Numbered from the stretch's first letter, positions 49,702-59,836 are shown. The stretch: 64,000 nucleotides of DNA from Xanthobacteraceae bacterium (GCA_019635585.1 JAHBZE010000001.1:1674001-1738000); one strand, 5' to 3'. Notes: generated by a model not told the origin, from the letters alone. A program made the numbers and translations.

Positions 49702-50393
49702 TGCGAAGGCTCTTTCGCTGGTTTTTCGCGCTGTTCTTTGTTGCGCTTGCCGCTTCCGCGATTTTCGCTGCGGTCAATTTTGAAAAACTCCTGGAAAGCT
49801 ACGCGCCGTTCGATCTGCGTGAGGAGCCGAACTGGCTCACGAACGTGCAGCTTTATTACCTGCGCACGAGCCCGGAGAAATGTTTCGCGGTGCTTCAGCG
49901 CAGCGGCGTTTCGTTCAACCGTCAGCAATATCCGCCGAACGAGCGCGGCTGCGGTTTCGACGACGGGGTGCTTCTGACGAAGCAAACGGTAAGTTACGGC
50001 GGCGGCGTGCTGTTGCGTTGCGCGGCGGCCGCGTCACTCGTGCTGTGGGAGCGGCACGTGTTGCAGCAGGAGGCCGAGCGCGTGTTGAAGAAGAAAGTGC
50101 GCGCGATCCGCACGCTCGGGACGTTTTCGTGCCGCAACATCTATCACAAGAAGGACGCGCGTCTGAGCCAGCACGCGACTGCGAACGCGATCGACATCGC
50201 GGGCTTCACCTTCGAGGACGGTTCAACCGCGAGTGTGCTGAAGGACTGGGGCAAAGGCGAACTCGGAGAATTTCTCAGCACGGTCCGTGACGGCGCGTGC
50301 CGCTTCTTCGGCGGCGTGCTGTCACCCGACTACAACGCGGCACATGCGAACCATTTTCATTTCGACATGGGTTGGTGGAAGGTTTGCCGATAG
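49701..50393 (+). CDS. Extensin-like (C-terminal domain) family protein
   Basis: A 230-residue protein with one N-terminal membrane helix or uncleaved signal (FRWFFALFFVALAASAIFAA), then an extensin-C-like domain: CFAVLQRSGVSFN, ERGCGFDDGV, LGTFSCRNIYHKKDARLSQH, ATANAIDIAGFTFEDG and HANHFHFDMG. The pattern of cysteines and the HxxxxAxDI / HFHFD histidines suggests a metal-dependent peptidase-like fold working on the cell wall (inference). It is coupled to the SDHAF4-like gene and converges on the L,D-transpeptidase. Confidence 0.85.
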   Translation: MRRLFRWFFALFFVALAASAIFAAVNFEKLLESYAPFDLREEPNWLTNVQLYYLRTSPEKCFAVLQRSGVSFNRQQYPPNERGCGFDDGVLLTKQTVSYGGGVLLRCAAAASLVLWERHVLQQEAERVLKKKVRAIRTLGTFSCRNIYHKKDARLSQHATANAIDIAGFTFEDGSTASVLKDWGKGELGEFLSTVRDGACRFFGGVLSPDYNAAHANHFHFDMGWWKVCR

Positions 50394-50414
50394 CGAAGTT
50401 CTATTATTTGCGCG

Positions 50415-50912
50415 CTATCGCGTCACGATCACCGGTGTGCCGACCCGCACACGTTCGTAAAGATCGACGATGTCCTCGTTGTACATGCGGAAGCAGCCGT
50501 AGGACGCGAACCGCCCGACCGAGTTCGGCCGGTTGGTGCCGTGTATCGCGTATTCGCCGCCGGTCAAGGTGAGCGCGCGAACGCCCATCGGATTGTCGGG
50601 TGCGCCGCCTTCATAGACGCGGCGCATGCCGGGAAAATCGCGGCGAACTTCCGGCGGCGGCGACCACGCCGGGTTCACATATTTCCCGTCGACATAGCGC
50701 GTGCCATGCCACTGCTTGCCGCGTTTGCCGACCGCGATGGGATAGCGGAGCGCGCGGCCGTTCCCCAGCGTGAGATAGAGCGCGCGCTCGCTGGTGACGA
50801 TCACGATGATGCCCGCCGGCGCATCCTCGAACTCCACGAGCTCGCGCGCCTTCGCCGCGAATACGAGGCCGAACAGAAAAATCAGAACGAGAACGAGCTT
50901 GAACTTCTGCAT
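50415..50912 (-). CDS. L,D-transpeptidase (ErfK/YbiS/YkuD type), secreted
   Basis: Periplasmic enzyme forming 3-3 peptidoglycan cross-links or anchoring proteins to peptidoglycan. The 165-residue product has a signal peptide (LVLVLIFLFGLVFAAKA), then a YkuD domain with H124 in GEYAIHGTNRPNSVGR and catalytic C140 in FASYGCFRMYN. Upstream are YLTLGNGRALRYPIAVGKRG and GTRYVDGKYVNPAWSPPPEV. It converges on the extensin-like gene, another wall protein. Confidence 0.93.
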   Translation of the reverse strand: MQKFKLVLVLIFLFGLVFAAKARELVEFEDAPAGIIVIVTSERALYLTLGNGRALRYPIAVGKRGKQWHGTRYVDGKYVNPAWSPPPEVRRDFPGMRRVYEGGAPDNPMGVRALTLTGGEYAIHGTNRPNSVGRFASYGCFRMYNEDIVDLYERVRVGTPVIVTR

Positions 50913-50980
50913 GGCCGCGGTTGTAGCGGCGGCCCACCCGGCGCGGTGGAAATTAACCTTTTATCGTGAACGCCAAAGTA

Positions 50981-51007
50981 AAAGCGCGGGCCTCTTGCCC
51001 GCGCTTT
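50981..51007 (-). terminator. Terminator downstream of acs
   Basis: An 11-bp stem AAAGCGCGGGC/GCCCGCGCTTT with a five-base loop, followed on the minus strand by TTTTACTTT. It lies about 20 bp beyond the acs stop. Confidence 0.88.
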
Positions 51008-51025
51008 ATGATCGTATCGGTTAAT

Positions 51026-52975
51026 TTACGCGCTTTTGCGGTTCTGGCGGTTGTTCACCAGATCGTCGACTACCGCAGGATCCGCGAGCGTCGAAGTGTC
51101 GCCCAGGCTCTGGTACTCATCCTCGGCGATCTTGCGCAAGATTCGGCGCATGATTTTTCCGGAGCGTGTTTTCGGAAGGCCCGGCGCGAACTGGATGAGA
51201 TCGGGCGAAGCGATCGGTCCGATTTCCTTGCGCACCCAGCCGACCAGTTCCTTGCGAAGATTCTCGTCGCCTTTCTCGCCCGCCATCAAGGTGACGTAAG
51301 CATAGATGCCCTGACCTTTGATGTTGTGCGGATAGCCGACGACCGCCGCTTCCGAAACTTTCGGATGCGCGACGAGCGCACTCTCGACTTCCGCCGTGCC
51401 CATGCGGTGACCGGAGACGTTGATCACGTCATCGACGCGGCCGGTGATCCAGTAATAACCATCGGCATCGCGCCGGCAGCCGTCGCCGGTGAAGTACTTG
51501 CCTTTGTAGGTCGAAAAGTAAGTCTGCACGAAGCGCTCGTGGTCGCCGTAGACCGTGCGCATCTGGCCCGGCCAAGAGTCGGTGATGCAGAGATTTCCGG
51601 AGGTCGCGCCTTGCAGCACCTTGCCTTCGGCATCGACGAGCTGCGGCTGCACGCCAAAGAACGGCAGCGTCGCCGAGCCCGGCTTCTGTGCGATCGCGCC
51701 CGGCAGCGGCGAGATCATGATGCCGCCGGTTTCGGTTTGCCACCAGGTATCGACGATGGGGCAACGGCTGTCGCCGACTACGCGATAGTACCACTCCCAC
51801 GCTTCCGGATTGATCGGCTCGCCGACCGAACCCAGGAGACGCAACGACTTGCGCGAAGTCTTTTTCACCGGGTCGTCGCCCGCCTGCATCAGCGCGCGGA
51901 TCGCGGTCGGCGCGGTATAGAAGATGTTGACCTTGTGCTTGTCGATCACTTCCCAGAAGCGCGACATCGACGGATAGTTCGGCACGCCTTCGAACATCAG
52001 GGTCACCGCGCCGTTCTGGAGCGGGCCGTACACGATGTAGCTGTGGCCCGTAACCCAGCCGACGTCGGCGGTGCACCAGTAAATATCGCCGTCGTGATAA
52101 TCGAAGACGTATTGATGCGTCATCGAAGTGAAGACCGAATAGCCGCCGGTGGTGTGCAACACGCCCTTCGGCTTCCCGGTCGAGCCCGACGTATAAAGAA
52201 TGAACAGCGGATCTTCCGCGTTCATCTCCTCGCAGGGGCAGTCGGCGGAAACATTTTTCGCGGCTTCATCATAATAGACGTCACGGCCCGCTTTCATGTC
52301 GACCGCGGCGTTGGTGCGCTTCACCACGATGACCGATTTTACGCCTCCGGCTTTATCGGCCGCGGCGTCGGTGTTGGCTTTCAGCGGAATCTTGCGCCCG
52401 CCGCGGATACCTTCGTCGGCGGTGACGACGATTTCCGATTTGCAGTCCTCGATGCGGCCCGCGAGGCTATCCGGCGAGAAGCCGCCGAACACGACCGAGT
52501 GGATCGCGCCGATGCGCGCGCAGGCGAGCATGGCGTAGGCCGCCTCGGGAATCATCGGCATATAGATCGTGATGCGGTCGCCCTTCTTGGCGCCCCGTGC
52601 TTTCAGGACGTTGGCCCAGCGGCAAACCTCCGCGTGCAGCTCTTTATAAGTGATCTTCTTGTCGTCGGTGGGTTCGTCGCCTTCCCAGATGATCGCGACC
52701 TGATCGCCGCGCTTTTCGAGGTGCCGGTCGATGCAATTGTAGGAAAGGTTGGTCTTGCCGTCCTCGAACCACTTGATCGAGACGTTGCCGTCGAAGGAAG
52801 TGTTCTTCACTTTGGTGAAGGGCTTCATCCAGTGGATGCGCTTCTTCGCTTCGTCCCCCCAGAATTTCTCCGGGTCGTTGATTGAGGCGGCGTACATTTC
52901 CTTGTATTTGGCTTCATCGAGCCAGGCGCGCTTCTGCCAATCCGGCGAAACCGCGTAAATCTTGTCTTCGGACAT
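51026..52975 (-). CDS. acs: Acetyl-CoA synthetase
   Basis: Activates acetate to acetyl-CoA via acetyl-AMP. The 649-residue product has [20 protein letters not shown], the phosphate-binding loop [19 protein letters not shown] near residue 260, [11 protein letters not shown], and the C-terminal [19 protein letters not shown] with the lysine that is acetylated in the family. ATG 52975 has GGAGG about seven bases upstream and starts the family sequence; the frame is open to 53035. It stands alone with its own terminator. Confidence 0.97.
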   Translation of the reverse strand: MSEDKIYAVSPDWQKRAWLDEAKYKEMYAASINDPEKFWGDEAKKRIHWMKPFTKVKNTSFDGNVSIKWFEDGKTNLSYNCIDRHLEKRGDQVAIIWEGDEPTDDKKITYKELHAEVCRWANVLKARGAKKGDRITIYMPMIPEAAYAMLACARIGAIHSVVFGGFSPDSLAGRIEDCKSEIVVTADEGIRGGRKIPLKANTDAAADKAGGVKSVIVVKRTNAAVDMKAGRDVYYDEAAKNVSADCPCEEMNAEDPLFILYTSGSTGKPKGVLHTTGGYSVFTSMTHQYVFDYHDGDIYWCTADVGWVTGHSYIVYGPLQNGAVTLMFEGVPNYPSMSRFWEVIDKHKVNIFYTAPTAIRALMQAGDDPVKKTSRKSLRLLGSVGEPINPEAWEWYYRVVGDSRCPIVDTWWQTETGGIMISPLPGAIAQKPGSATLPFFGVQPQLVDAEGKVLQGATSGNLCITDSWPGQMRTVYGDHERFVQTYFSTYKGKYFTGDGCRRDADGYYWITGRVDDVINVSGHRMGTAEVESALVAHPKVSEAAVVGYPHNIKGQGIYAYVTLMAGEKGDENLRKELVGWVRKEIGPIASPDLIQFAPGLPKTRSGKIMRRILRKIAEDEYQSLGDTSTLADPAVVDDLVNNRQNRKSA

Positions 52976-53101
52976 TCCATTCCTCCCTTGCGCGTCCCCG
53001 GCGGCTCTTGCGGCCGCCTTTTTATTGGGCGGCATTATGCGCCCGGCGGAACTCGCGCTTCAAGGCGCGGCGGTTCCGACTTTGGTAAGGGACGGCTTCG
53101 T

Positions 53102-53533
53102 TTAACTGCCGAAAGCGCCAATAACCGCACCCATCAGCACTAAAACGCCGAGCCAGTGGCCGCCGTCGATGATGGTCAGCGATGTCGCACGTCCGCCGAA
53201 AGCATAGTTCACCGACAGCGTGGTCGCGACGAAACCGAACCAGCAAAGCGCCCCGGAAATCAGCCCGTTCTTGATCGTCACCTGATCGACGCCGAGGTGA
53301 CCGATCAGTCCCGCGAGAATCCAGGCCATGATCAGGTTTGCGACGATGGCGATGACGAAAGGCGTCTTGCTCGCGCCCATGCCGGCTTTGGCCCTCGCGG
53401 CCTGTTGTTCCGCGCTCCAGCCAAGCGCATTCATCCATGGTCTCGAGAGCGTCATGTAATAGACCGCGCCGAAGCCGAAGCCGGCGAGCGCTGCCACGAG
53501 GATTGCAAGATAATTGATGCCGCCGAAGATCAT
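53102..53533 (-). CDS. DUF1761 family membrane protein
   Basis: A 143-residue protein with four predicted membrane helices: NYLAILVAALAGFGFGAVYY, a second around FVIAIVANLIMAWILAGLI, a third around GLISGALCWFGFVATT and a fourth at the C-terminus. The YYMTLSRPWMNALGW block is the DUF1761 signature. Function is unknown. It has no close operon partner; acs ends upstream and the methyltransferase gene starts on the other side. Confidence 0.85.
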   Translation of the reverse strand: MIFGGINYLAILVAALAGFGFGAVYYMTLSRPWMNALGWSAEQQAARAKAGMGASKTPFVIAIVANLIMAWILAGLIGHLGVDQVTIKNGLISGALCWFGFVATTLSVNYAFGGRATSLTIIDGGHWLGVLVLMGAVIGAFGS

Positions 53534-53572
53534 GAGTTTGATCCTTGTTGCCGCGGTGGCAAGCCTACTCCT

Positions 53573-54268
53573 TCAATCGGCCAGCGCCCATACCTTGGTG
53601 CGCTTGATCTCGGCGTCTTCGAGATCTCGGATTACCGGCACTTCGTATTCGGCAAGCATGGTCATTTTATCTTTCGGCAGATAGGCGCGGCCCGGATCGC
53701 CGACCAGAATAAGCGCGCCTTGCGCCTTCATGCGCTGCAAAAAGGAGAATGCGCTGGCGGCGGTATCGCGCTCATAGAAGATGTCGCCGGCCAGCACCGC
53801 GCCGAAAGGTTCGAGCGCTTTCACGGGCGCGAGGCGGTCCGTGGTTTCCATCTCAAGCGAAACGCCGTTGGCTGTCATGTTCAGCGCAACCGCAGGCACC
53901 GCGAACGAATCAATGTCGTTCGCAATCACGCGCGCGGCACCCGCTTTCATTGCGGCGATCGCAACGAGGCCGGAACCGCTGGCGAGATCGAGCACGATTT
54001 TGCCGCGCACGGTTTCGGGGTGATCGAGCACGTAGCGCGCGAGCGCCTGGCCGCCCGCCCATGCGAAGGCCCAGAACGGCGGCGGCAAGCCCATTTGCCC
54101 GAGCTCTTCCTCGGTCTTCTGCCAGAGCGGCACCGCTTCGTCGGCGACATAGAGCGAAATTTCCGGAACGTGCGGGACCGGGCGAAGGCGCGTGTTCTCG
54201 CGGATGAATTGCTCCGCGCCGGAAATTGTCAGGGTGTGACGCCGCCGAGTTTGCAGACCGTCGTCCAT
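53573..54268 (-). CDS. SAM-dependent methyltransferase (ETF-beta lysine methyltransferase-like)
   Basis: A 231-residue seven-beta-strand methyltransferase of the nicotinamide N-methylase-like/METTL20 group. Evidence: DEAVPLWQKTEEELG and PPPFWAFAWAGGQALARYVL, then the SAM motif VLDLASGSGLVAIAAMKAG, ANDIDSFAV, and GDIFYERDTAASAF. Bacterial METTL20 homologues methylate electron transfer flavoprotein beta; this substrate is inferred. ATG 54268 overlaps the EVE gene by 40 bp and lacks a strong ribosome site; the true start may be a little downstream. It is the last gene of the tsaD operon. Confidence 0.82.
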   Translation of the reverse strand: MDDGLQTRRRHTLTISGAEQFIRENTRLRPVPHVPEISLYVADEAVPLWQKTEEELGQMGLPPPFWAFAWAGGQALARYVLDHPETVRGKIVLDLASGSGLVAIAAMKAGAARVIANDIDSFAVPAVALNMTANGVSLEMETTDRLAPVKALEPFGAVLAGDIFYERDTAASAFSFLQRMKAQGALILVGDPGRAYLPKDKMTMLAEYEVPVIRDLEDAEIKRTKVWALAD

Positions 54269-54648
54269 TCCGCGTCGGTAACAGGCTGCACCGAGAGACG
54301 CGAGAGTTTTATCAGCGCCATGTTCTTCAGCTTCGGTTCGGTTTTCACCGCTGCCAGCGTAACCGGCGTTTTCAGCGGCTCTTTTGCTTTCACATCGACC
54401 GCGACGAACTTTTCCGTCTTGTCGGTCGGGTCCAGGTAGTGCTCCTTGATAACCTCGGCGATGCCGACGATCTCCTTGCCCTCGTTGGAATGATAGAAGA
54501 AGCAACGCTCGCCCTTCTTCATGCGCATGAGATTCAATTTGGCGGCGTGATTACGGACGCCGGTCCAGGCCGTGCCCTTGGCGCCGGATTTGACCTGCTC
54601 GTCCCACGACCAGGTGCCGGGCTCGCTCTTGATCAGCCAATACGCCAT
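54229..54648 (-). CDS. EVE domain protein
   Basis: A 139-residue PUA-like EVE domain: MAYWLIKSEPGTWSWDEQ, GTAWTGVRNHAAKLNLMRMK and GERCFFYHSNEGKEIVGIAE. The aromatic pocket of this fold reads modified bases in DNA or RNA; in cellular genomes the role is unknown and often unrelated to defence. ATG 54648 lies just past the YciI stop (54654), so they are coupled. The 3' end overlaps the methyltransferase gene. Confidence 0.9.
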   Translation of the reverse strand: MAYWLIKSEPGTWSWDEQVKSGAKGTAWTGVRNHAAKLNLMRMKKGERCFFYHSNEGKEIVGIAEVIKEHYLDPTDKTEKFVAVDVKAKEPLKTPVTLAAVKTEPKLKNMALIKLSRLSVQPVTDAEWTTVCKLGGVTP

Positions 54649-54653
54649 TACGC

Positions 54654-54941
54654 TCAGATCGGTGTGCCGATCACCCAACGCCACGGGCGTACTTCGACTT
54701 TCGAAAACAGATTGGCTTTCTTGTACGGGTCTTCGGCAAGGACCTGATCCGCCGCGGCGCGGTCCGGCACATCGAGCACTAGCATCGAGCCGATCATCGT
54801 TTCGTTGTCGTCGGCGAGTAGTGGGCCGCAGGTCTTGATGGTCTTGGCGTGGGCACGAAGATAGTCGAGATGCGCGGCGCGATTGGCGAGACGCAGATCA
54901 AGACTGTTCGGCTTATCGAGACATATCGCAACGAAATGCAT
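54654..54941 (-). CDS. YciI-family protein
   Basis: A 95-residue ferredoxin-like fold protein: MHFVAICLDKPNSLDLRLAN, RAAHLDYL with the conserved histidine, GPLLADD with the aspartate pair and VEVRPWRWVIGTP. The family's reaction is unclear. ATG 54941 is preferred over 55007 because homology begins there. It follows gpsA by 74 bp and precedes the EVE gene. Confidence 0.9.
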   Translation of the reverse strand: MHFVAICLDKPNSLDLRLANRAAHLDYLRAHAKTIKTCGPLLADDNETMIGSMLVLDVPDRAAADQVLAEDPYKKANLFSKVEVRPWRWVIGTPI

Positions 54942-55015
54942 GGCCGACCTCAAGAGGCGAAGCCCTCTATCATCACCACAAAGAGTACGCCAGACGGTTA
55001 ACGGCAATCCGCCGG

Positions 55016-55996
55016 TTAATCTTCCTGACGCAAGGGGCGGGACAGAAGGCCCGCGATCGCCGCATCGACGCCGATCTTGCCAGCAAGCACCGCGGCAACC
55101 GCTTCTGCTATCGGCATTTCGACGCCTTTCGCGCGCGCGGTTTCGACCAGTACCGGCGCGGTATAGACGCCTTCGGTCAATTTCTTTCCGCGAACGTCAA
55201 CGGAACCAGCACCGCCAAGCGAAACGCCGAATGCATAGTTGCGCGACTGCGGCGACGAGCAAGTAAGGATCAAATCCCCCAGACCCGAGAGGCCGGTGAG
55301 GGTTTCGGTCTTTGCCTCAAAGGCGCGGGCGAGACGAAGAAGTTCCGCGAAGCCGCGCGTGGTGAGTGCCGCTTGCGCGCTCGCGCCGAGTTTTTTCCCG
55401 GCGACGATGCCGGCTGCGATCGCAAGCACGTTCTTCGCGGCCCCTCCGATCTCGACGCCGCGCACGTCGGTCGAATGATAAAGCCGGAAGGTTTGCGAAC
55501 TGAGCGCTTCGGCAAGTTCGATCGCGAGTGCTTCTTCATGGGCGGCCAGCGTCACGGCGGTGGGCAACCCGGCCGCGACATCCTCTGCAAAGCCCGGGCC
55601 GGAAAGAATCGCGGGCCGCGCCTGCGGCAGTACTTCCGCGATCACTTCAGTCACGAATTTCTTGGAGCCGATCTCGATTCCCTTAGAGCAGGCGATCGCC
55701 GGTGTGTTCGCACGCAGAAGCGGCGCAAGCAGTGTCGCGGTTTCGCGCAGCGACTGCGTCGGGGTGACCAGCAGGATCGCGTCCGTGTCGGCCGCGCGCG
55801 AGAGATCGGTAGTCGGCGTTACGTTTTTTTCGAGCCGAATGCCCGGCAGATACTTCTCGTTGCTTCCCGTTTTACGGATCGCATCGATCAACGCCGGATC
55901 GCGCCCATGCAATACGACTTCGTTGCCGGCTTTCGCGGCGGCATTTGCAAGCGCGGTGCCCCAGGCACCCGCGCCGATCACGCCAATTTTCTTCAT
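55016..55996 (-). CDS. gpsA: Glycerol-3-phosphate dehydrogenase [NAD(P)+]
   Basis: Reduces dihydroxyacetone phosphate to glycerol-3-phosphate for phospholipid synthesis. The 326-residue product starts [20 protein letters not shown] (NAD(P) motif), has [48 protein letters not shown], the catalytic lysine in [13 protein letters not shown] and [16 protein letters not shown]. The ATG overlaps the tsaD stop by four bases (ATGA), coupling the two genes. Confidence 0.96.
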   Translation of the reverse strand: MKKIGVIGAGAWGTALANAAAKAGNEVVLHGRDPALIDAIRKTGSNEKYLPGIRLEKNVTPTTDLSRAADTDAILLVTPTQSLRETATLLAPLLRANTPAIACSKGIEIGSKKFVTEVIAEVLPQARPAILSGPGFAEDVAAGLPTAVTLAAHEEALAIELAEALSSQTFRLYHSTDVRGVEIGGAAKNVLAIAAGIVAGKKLGASAQAALTTRGFAELLRLARAFEAKTETLTGLSGLGDLILTCSSPQSRNYAFGVSLGGAGSVDVRGKKLTEGVYTAPVLVETARAKGVEMPIAEAVAAVLAGKIGVDAAIAGLLSRPLRQED

Positions 55997-57036
55997 GCAG
56001 GCGTCTTGCTTTCCGCGAGCGGCCAGCGTGCGCGCGGCGCCACGTCGAGCGCGTCCTCGAAGCCGCGCGCGAGCCGCTCGGCGGCCGCCCAGGCGATCAT
56101 CGCGCCGTTGTCGGTGCAGAGCGATTGCGGCGGCACGATCAGCGGTGTGCCGAGTTGCGCGGTTTCTTCTTCCAGCATGCGGCGGATCGCCTGATTGGCG
56201 GCGACACCGCCTGCGACCACGAAAGCGGTCGGGCGGTAAACGCTGTCGTCGAGCAGCCGCAATGCGACGCGCGTGCGGTCGGCGATCACGTCGAGCACCG
56301 CGGATTGAAAACCCGCGCAGAGATCGCTGACATCCTGTTCGGAAAGCGGCGCGATCGCTTCGGCCTCGACGCGCAGCGCGGTCTTGAGGCCCGAGAGAGA
56401 AAAATCCGGCTCCGCGCGGCCGAGCATCGGGCGCGGCAGATCGAAACGCTCAGGGTCGCCGAGAAGCGCGCGCTGTTCGACCGCCGGGCCACCGGGATAG
56501 CCGAGACCCAGCATTTTGCCGGCCTTGTCGAAGGCTTCGCCGAGCGCGTCATCGACGGTGCCGCCGATTTTCCGGTAGCGGCCGATGTCCTCGACCAGCA
56601 CGAATTGTGTATGGCCGCCGGAAGCGAGGAGCAGAAGATAAGGAAAGTCGACGCGGCCGATCAGGCGCACCGAAAGCGCGTGCGCCTCGAGATGATTGAT
56701 TGCGACAAATTTTTTCCTCGTGGCGAGCGCGATCGCCTTGGCTTCGGTGAGCCCCACGATCACGCCGCCGATCAGGCCCGGACCCGCGGCGGCGGCGATC
56801 GCGTCACAATCGGAAAGCCGAACCTGCGCGTCCACCAGCGCCTTGCCGATCACCTGGTCGAGTACCTCGACGTGGGCGCGGGCCGCGATCTCGGGTACCA
56901 CGCCGCCGAATTCCTTGTGCTCGGCGATCTGCGAATAGACGACGTTGGAGCGGATATAGCCGGTGCCGTCGCTCGCGCGATGGATGACGGCAGCCGCGGT
57001 TTCGTCACACGTGGTTTCTATGCCGAGAACGAGCAT
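55993..57036 (-). CDS. tsaD: tRNA N6-threonylcarbamoyladenosine (t6A) synthase subunit TsaD
   Basis: Transfers the threonylcarbamoyl group to A37 of ANN-decoding tRNAs together with TsaB, TsaE and TsaC. The 347-residue product [18 protein letters not shown] has [20 protein letters not shown] (metal-binding histidines), [39 protein letters not shown] and [16 protein letters not shown] 57036 starts the family sequence; the frame is open far upstream without homology. It leads the tsaD-gpsA-yciI-EVE-methyltransferase operon. Confidence 0.97.
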   Translation of the reverse strand: MLVLGIETTCDETAAAVIHRASDGTGYIRSNVVYSQIAEHKEFGGVVPEIAARAHVEVLDQVIGKALVDAQVRLSDCDAIAAAAGPGLIGGVIVGLTEAKAIALATRKKFVAINHLEAHALSVRLIGRVDFPYLLLLASGGHTQFVLVEDIGRYRKIGGTVDDALGEAFDKAGKMLGLGYPGGPAVEQRALLGDPERFDLPRPMLGRAEPDFSLSGLKTALRVEAEAIAPLSEQDVSDLCAGFQSAVLDVIADRTRVALRLLDDSVYRPTAFVVAGGVAANQAIRRMLEEETAQLGTPLIVPPQSLCTDNGAMIAWAAAERLARGFEDALDVAPRARWPLAESKTPA

Positions 57037-57176
57037 GGCGCGGAAATAGCAGGATTTCGTGAGAGCGCCCATAGTGCTAATCCGGGCTCGAAGTTTGGCG
57101 AAACCGGACAGCGCGCTCCGGATTGTCCGCGCTTCATGCGTTGGACAAGCCGCGGGCCAGCGAGGAAACTCCCGCA

Positions 57177-58274
57177 ATGACAGAAGAATCGGATCGCGAG
57201 GACGGGCCAGTTCCCAATCCACGCCCGAAGCGCAAGCCGCCGGTGATAGACGCGGAGGCCAAGGACGTGACGCCACCGGAGCCTGAAGCAAAAGACGAGC
57301 ATAAGCCGGAGCCGGAGAGGGCTTCCGCGCCGAAGCCTGCCGCCGCGAACTGGCTCGACTGGCGCGCGGTATTGCCTGCGTTTGCTGTTGCCGCCGCTTG
57401 CGGCGTTGGCGCGGGACTGCTCGGCGCCTGGATTTTCTCGCCAGGCGCATCGCAGCCTGCGAACGCAAGTGCGACCGAGCAGGCAATTGCACAACTCTCG
57501 TCGCGACTTGCCGCGCAGGAGACGAAGCAAATTCCAACGGCCGATCTCGCGCCGCTCAACGAGCGTAGTGCGAAGCTCGAGACTGTCACCGGCGAATTGC
57601 GCGGGGAGCTTGCGGAAGTAAAGAAGCTCGTCGAAGCGCAGGCCAACGCTCCGACTGCCGCAGAACTGAATGCAGTCAACCGCAGGCTGGCTGCGATCGA
57701 GGAAAAGATCGTCGCGCTCGCAAGTCCGCCGAAGCAGGAAGCCAAGAACGAGCCGCAACCCGCCGACATCGTTGCGCTCGGCGCGTTGCGTGATGCGGTC
57801 GCAACCGGCGGCCCGTTCGCAAACGAACTCGCGGCGGTGCGTGCGATCTTGAAAGACCGCGCAGCCCCGCTCGCCCCGCTCGATCAATTCGCGGGCAGCG
57901 GCCTGCCGACGGTGGCCGCACTCGCCAAGCGTTTCGAGCCACTTGCCTCGAAACTTGCGAGCCCGCCCGTGCCGCAGGACAGCGGCGTGTTTCAGCGGTT
58001 ACTCAACAACGCCGGCAAGCTTGTCGAAGTGCGGCCCGTGGGCGAGCCAAAGGGATCCGATGCCGGTGCGGTGGTTGCGCGAATGGAGACGAAACTATCG
58101 CGCGGCGATCTTGCGGGCGCGCTGGAGGAATCGAAGGCGTTGCCTGCGCAGACGCGCGAACTCGCAAAAGACTGGTTTGCGCTCGCGGAGCAGCGGCGCG
58201 ACGCCGAGTTTGCGATCAAAAATCTTATCAACGCGGCGCTGGCCGCGATTTCCGCGGAGCGGCCGAAGCAGTGA
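57177..58274 (+). CDS. Mic60/mitofilin-like inner-membrane protein (COG4223)
   Basis: A 365-residue protein with a charged, proline-rich cytoplasmic N-terminus ([18 protein letters not shown]), one membrane helix at about residues 64-87, a long coiled-coil-like region ([37 protein letters not shown]) and a C-terminal mitofilin-type domain ([36 protein letters not shown]). Alphaproteobacterial Mic60 bends membranes like mitochondrial Mic60 and is normally encoded in heme gene clusters. ATG 57177 is preferred over TTG 57123. It overlaps hemY by four bases (GTGA). Confidence 0.85.
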   Translation: MTEESDREDGPVPNPRPKRKPPVIDAEAKDVTPPEPEAKDEHKPEPERASAPKPAAANWLDWRAVLPAFAVAAACGVGAGLLGAWIFSPGASQPANASATEQAIAQLSSRLAAQETKQIPTADLAPLNERSAKLETVTGELRGELAEVKKLVEAQANAPTAAELNAVNRRLAAIEEKIVALASPPKQEAKNEPQPADIVALGALRDAVATGGPFANELAAVRAILKDRAAPLAPLDQFAGSGLPTVAALAKRFEPLASKLASPPVPQDSGVFQRLLNNAGKLVEVRPVGEPKGSDAGAVVARMETKLSRGDLAGALEESKALPAQTRELAKDWFALAEQRRDAEFAIKNLINAALAAISAERPKQ

Positions 58275-59836
58275 TCCGCATCGTTCTCTTCCTGCTTGCG
58301 GTCATCGCGCTCGCGCTCGGTGCGATGTGGATTGCCGACCGCCCGGGCGATATCGTCATGACCTGGCAGGGCTGGCGCATTTCCACCAGCATCAATGTCG
58401 CATTGATCGCGCTCGGCGCGCTCCTGGTCGCGACTATTCTCGTCTGGTCGCTATTTCGCTTCTTTGTTGCCGCACCCGGAAACCTTTCGATCTTTTTCAC
58501 GGAGCGCCGCAAGGCACGGGGCTGGCGCGCGCTGTCGCGCGGCATGATCGCGGTCGGTGCGGGTAATCTGCAACTCGCGCGCAACTCCGCGAACGAAGCG
58601 CAGAGAATTCTCGGCAGCGAGCCGCTCGCGATGCTGCTCGCGGCACAGGCCGCGCAACTCGACGGCGACGCGCGGCGTGCGGAAGCGGAATTCCGCGCGA
58701 TGCTGACGCAACCCGAAACGCGACTCTTGGGCCTGCGCGGGCTTTATCTGGAAGCGCGGCGGCGCGACGATCATCACGCCGCGCGCGACGCGGCGGAGGA
58801 AGCGGCGAAATCCGACGCCGATATCTTCTGGGCGTCCGAAGCGCTGCTCGAGTATCAAAGTCTCGCCGGCGAATGGGACGAGGCGCTTGCGACGGTTGCG
58901 CGCGAAGCCAGCGCAAAGACCATCGACAAGCCGACGGCGAAACGCCGCCGCGCGGTGCTGCTCGCTGCACAAGGCTTGACCATCGAACATAGCGACGCGG
59001 AAAAGGCGCTCGTGCTCGCGCGGGAGGCCGCGAAGCTCGCGCCTTCGCTCGCGCCGGCGGCGGCACTTGCCGGACGGCTCGAAGCGCGCGCCGGTTCGAT
59101 CAAGCGCGGCGCCCGTGTAATCGAGAAAGCGTGGGCACTCGCGCCGCATCCGGAACTTGCGGAATCCTATGGCGGTCTTCGGCTGCAGGCGAACGCAAAA
59201 GAGCGGCTCGAGCGCGTCCGCAAGCTCACCGCGAAAAATCCGGAGCATCCGGAATCGGCGCTCGCAGTCGCCCGCGCGGCCATCGATGCGCAGGATTTTT
59301 TCGCCGCACGCGAGGCGCTCGCTCCCTTCGCGGCGAACCCGACGCAGGCGATGTGTCTGATGATGGCGGAGATCGAAGCGACCGAACACGGCGATCACGG
59401 CAAGGCGCGCGAATGGATGGCACGCGCGGTGCGCGCGAAGCGCGATCTCGCCTGGGTCGCGGACGGATACATTTCCGAGCGCTGGCTGCCTGCATCTCCG
59501 CTTACCGGCCGCCTTGACGCCTTCGAGTGGAAGGAGCCGCCAGTGGCACCCGCTGGTCCGATTCTCGAACATGTCGTCGAGCAGGGCTTTCAGAAACCCG
59601 CACCGGCGCCTGTGTCCGCGCCTGCAGCGCCGCCTTCGGTCGCAGCCAGGCCCGCAGAAGACATTCTGCTCGTGCCCGAAGACGCACGGCCACGGATCCC
59701 CGCCAAGCGCCCGCCAATCGCGCCGGTGATCGCCGAGCCGCCGCTGCCCGACGATCCCGGGCCGGAGCCGGAACAGGACGACGACGAGAAAGCCGCGAAA
59801 TCCTCGATCTTCGGCTGGCTCAACCGTTCCGCTTGA
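58271..59836 (+). CDS. HemY-like membrane protein with TPR repeats
   Basis: A 521-residue protein with two N-terminal membrane helices (about residues 3-21 and 42-66) enclosing DRPGDIVMTWQGWRISTS, then many helical TPR-like repeats (LARNSANEAQRILGSEPLAM; ARRAEAEFRAMLTQPETRLL type) and a proline/alanine-rich C-terminus ending SSIFGWLNRSA. This is HemY in the enterobacterial sense, whose function is not known; it is not protoporphyrinogen oxidase. The GTG start overlaps the Mic60-like stop. Confidence 0.87.
   Translation: MIRIVLFLLAVIALALGAMWIADRPGDIVMTWQGWRISTSINVALIALGALLVATILVWSLFRFFVAAPGNLSIFFTERRKARGWRALSRGMIAVGAGNLQLARNSANEAQRILGSEPLAMLLAAQAAQLDGDARRAEAEFRAMLTQPETRLLGLRGLYLEARRRDDHHAARDAAEEAAKSDADIFWASEALLEYQSLAGEWDEALATVAREASAKTIDKPTAKRRRAVLLAAQGLTIEHSDAEKALVLAREAAKLAPSLAPAAALAGRLEARAGSIKRGARVIEKAWALAPHPELAESYGGLRLQANAKERLERVRKLTAKNPEHPESALAVARAAIDAQDFFAAREALAPFAANPTQAMCLMMAEIEATEHGDHGKAREWMARAVRAKRDLAWVADGYISERWLPASPLTGRLDAFEWKEPPVAPAGPILEHVVEQGFQKPAPAPVSAPAAPPSVAARPAEDILLVPEDARPRIPAKRPPIAPVIAEPPLPDDPGPEPEQDDDEKAAKSSIFGWLNRSA

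Noticed and set aside
50966-52885. A 639-codon plus-strand frame opposite acs
   Set aside because: It mirrors the acs coding region, is rich in R, D and H as expected for an antisense frame, and shows no domain.
54229-54648. EVE domain as a sign of a defence island
   Set aside because: Neighbours are housekeeping genes (tsaD, gpsA), and no restriction, toxin or nuclease gene is adjacent.
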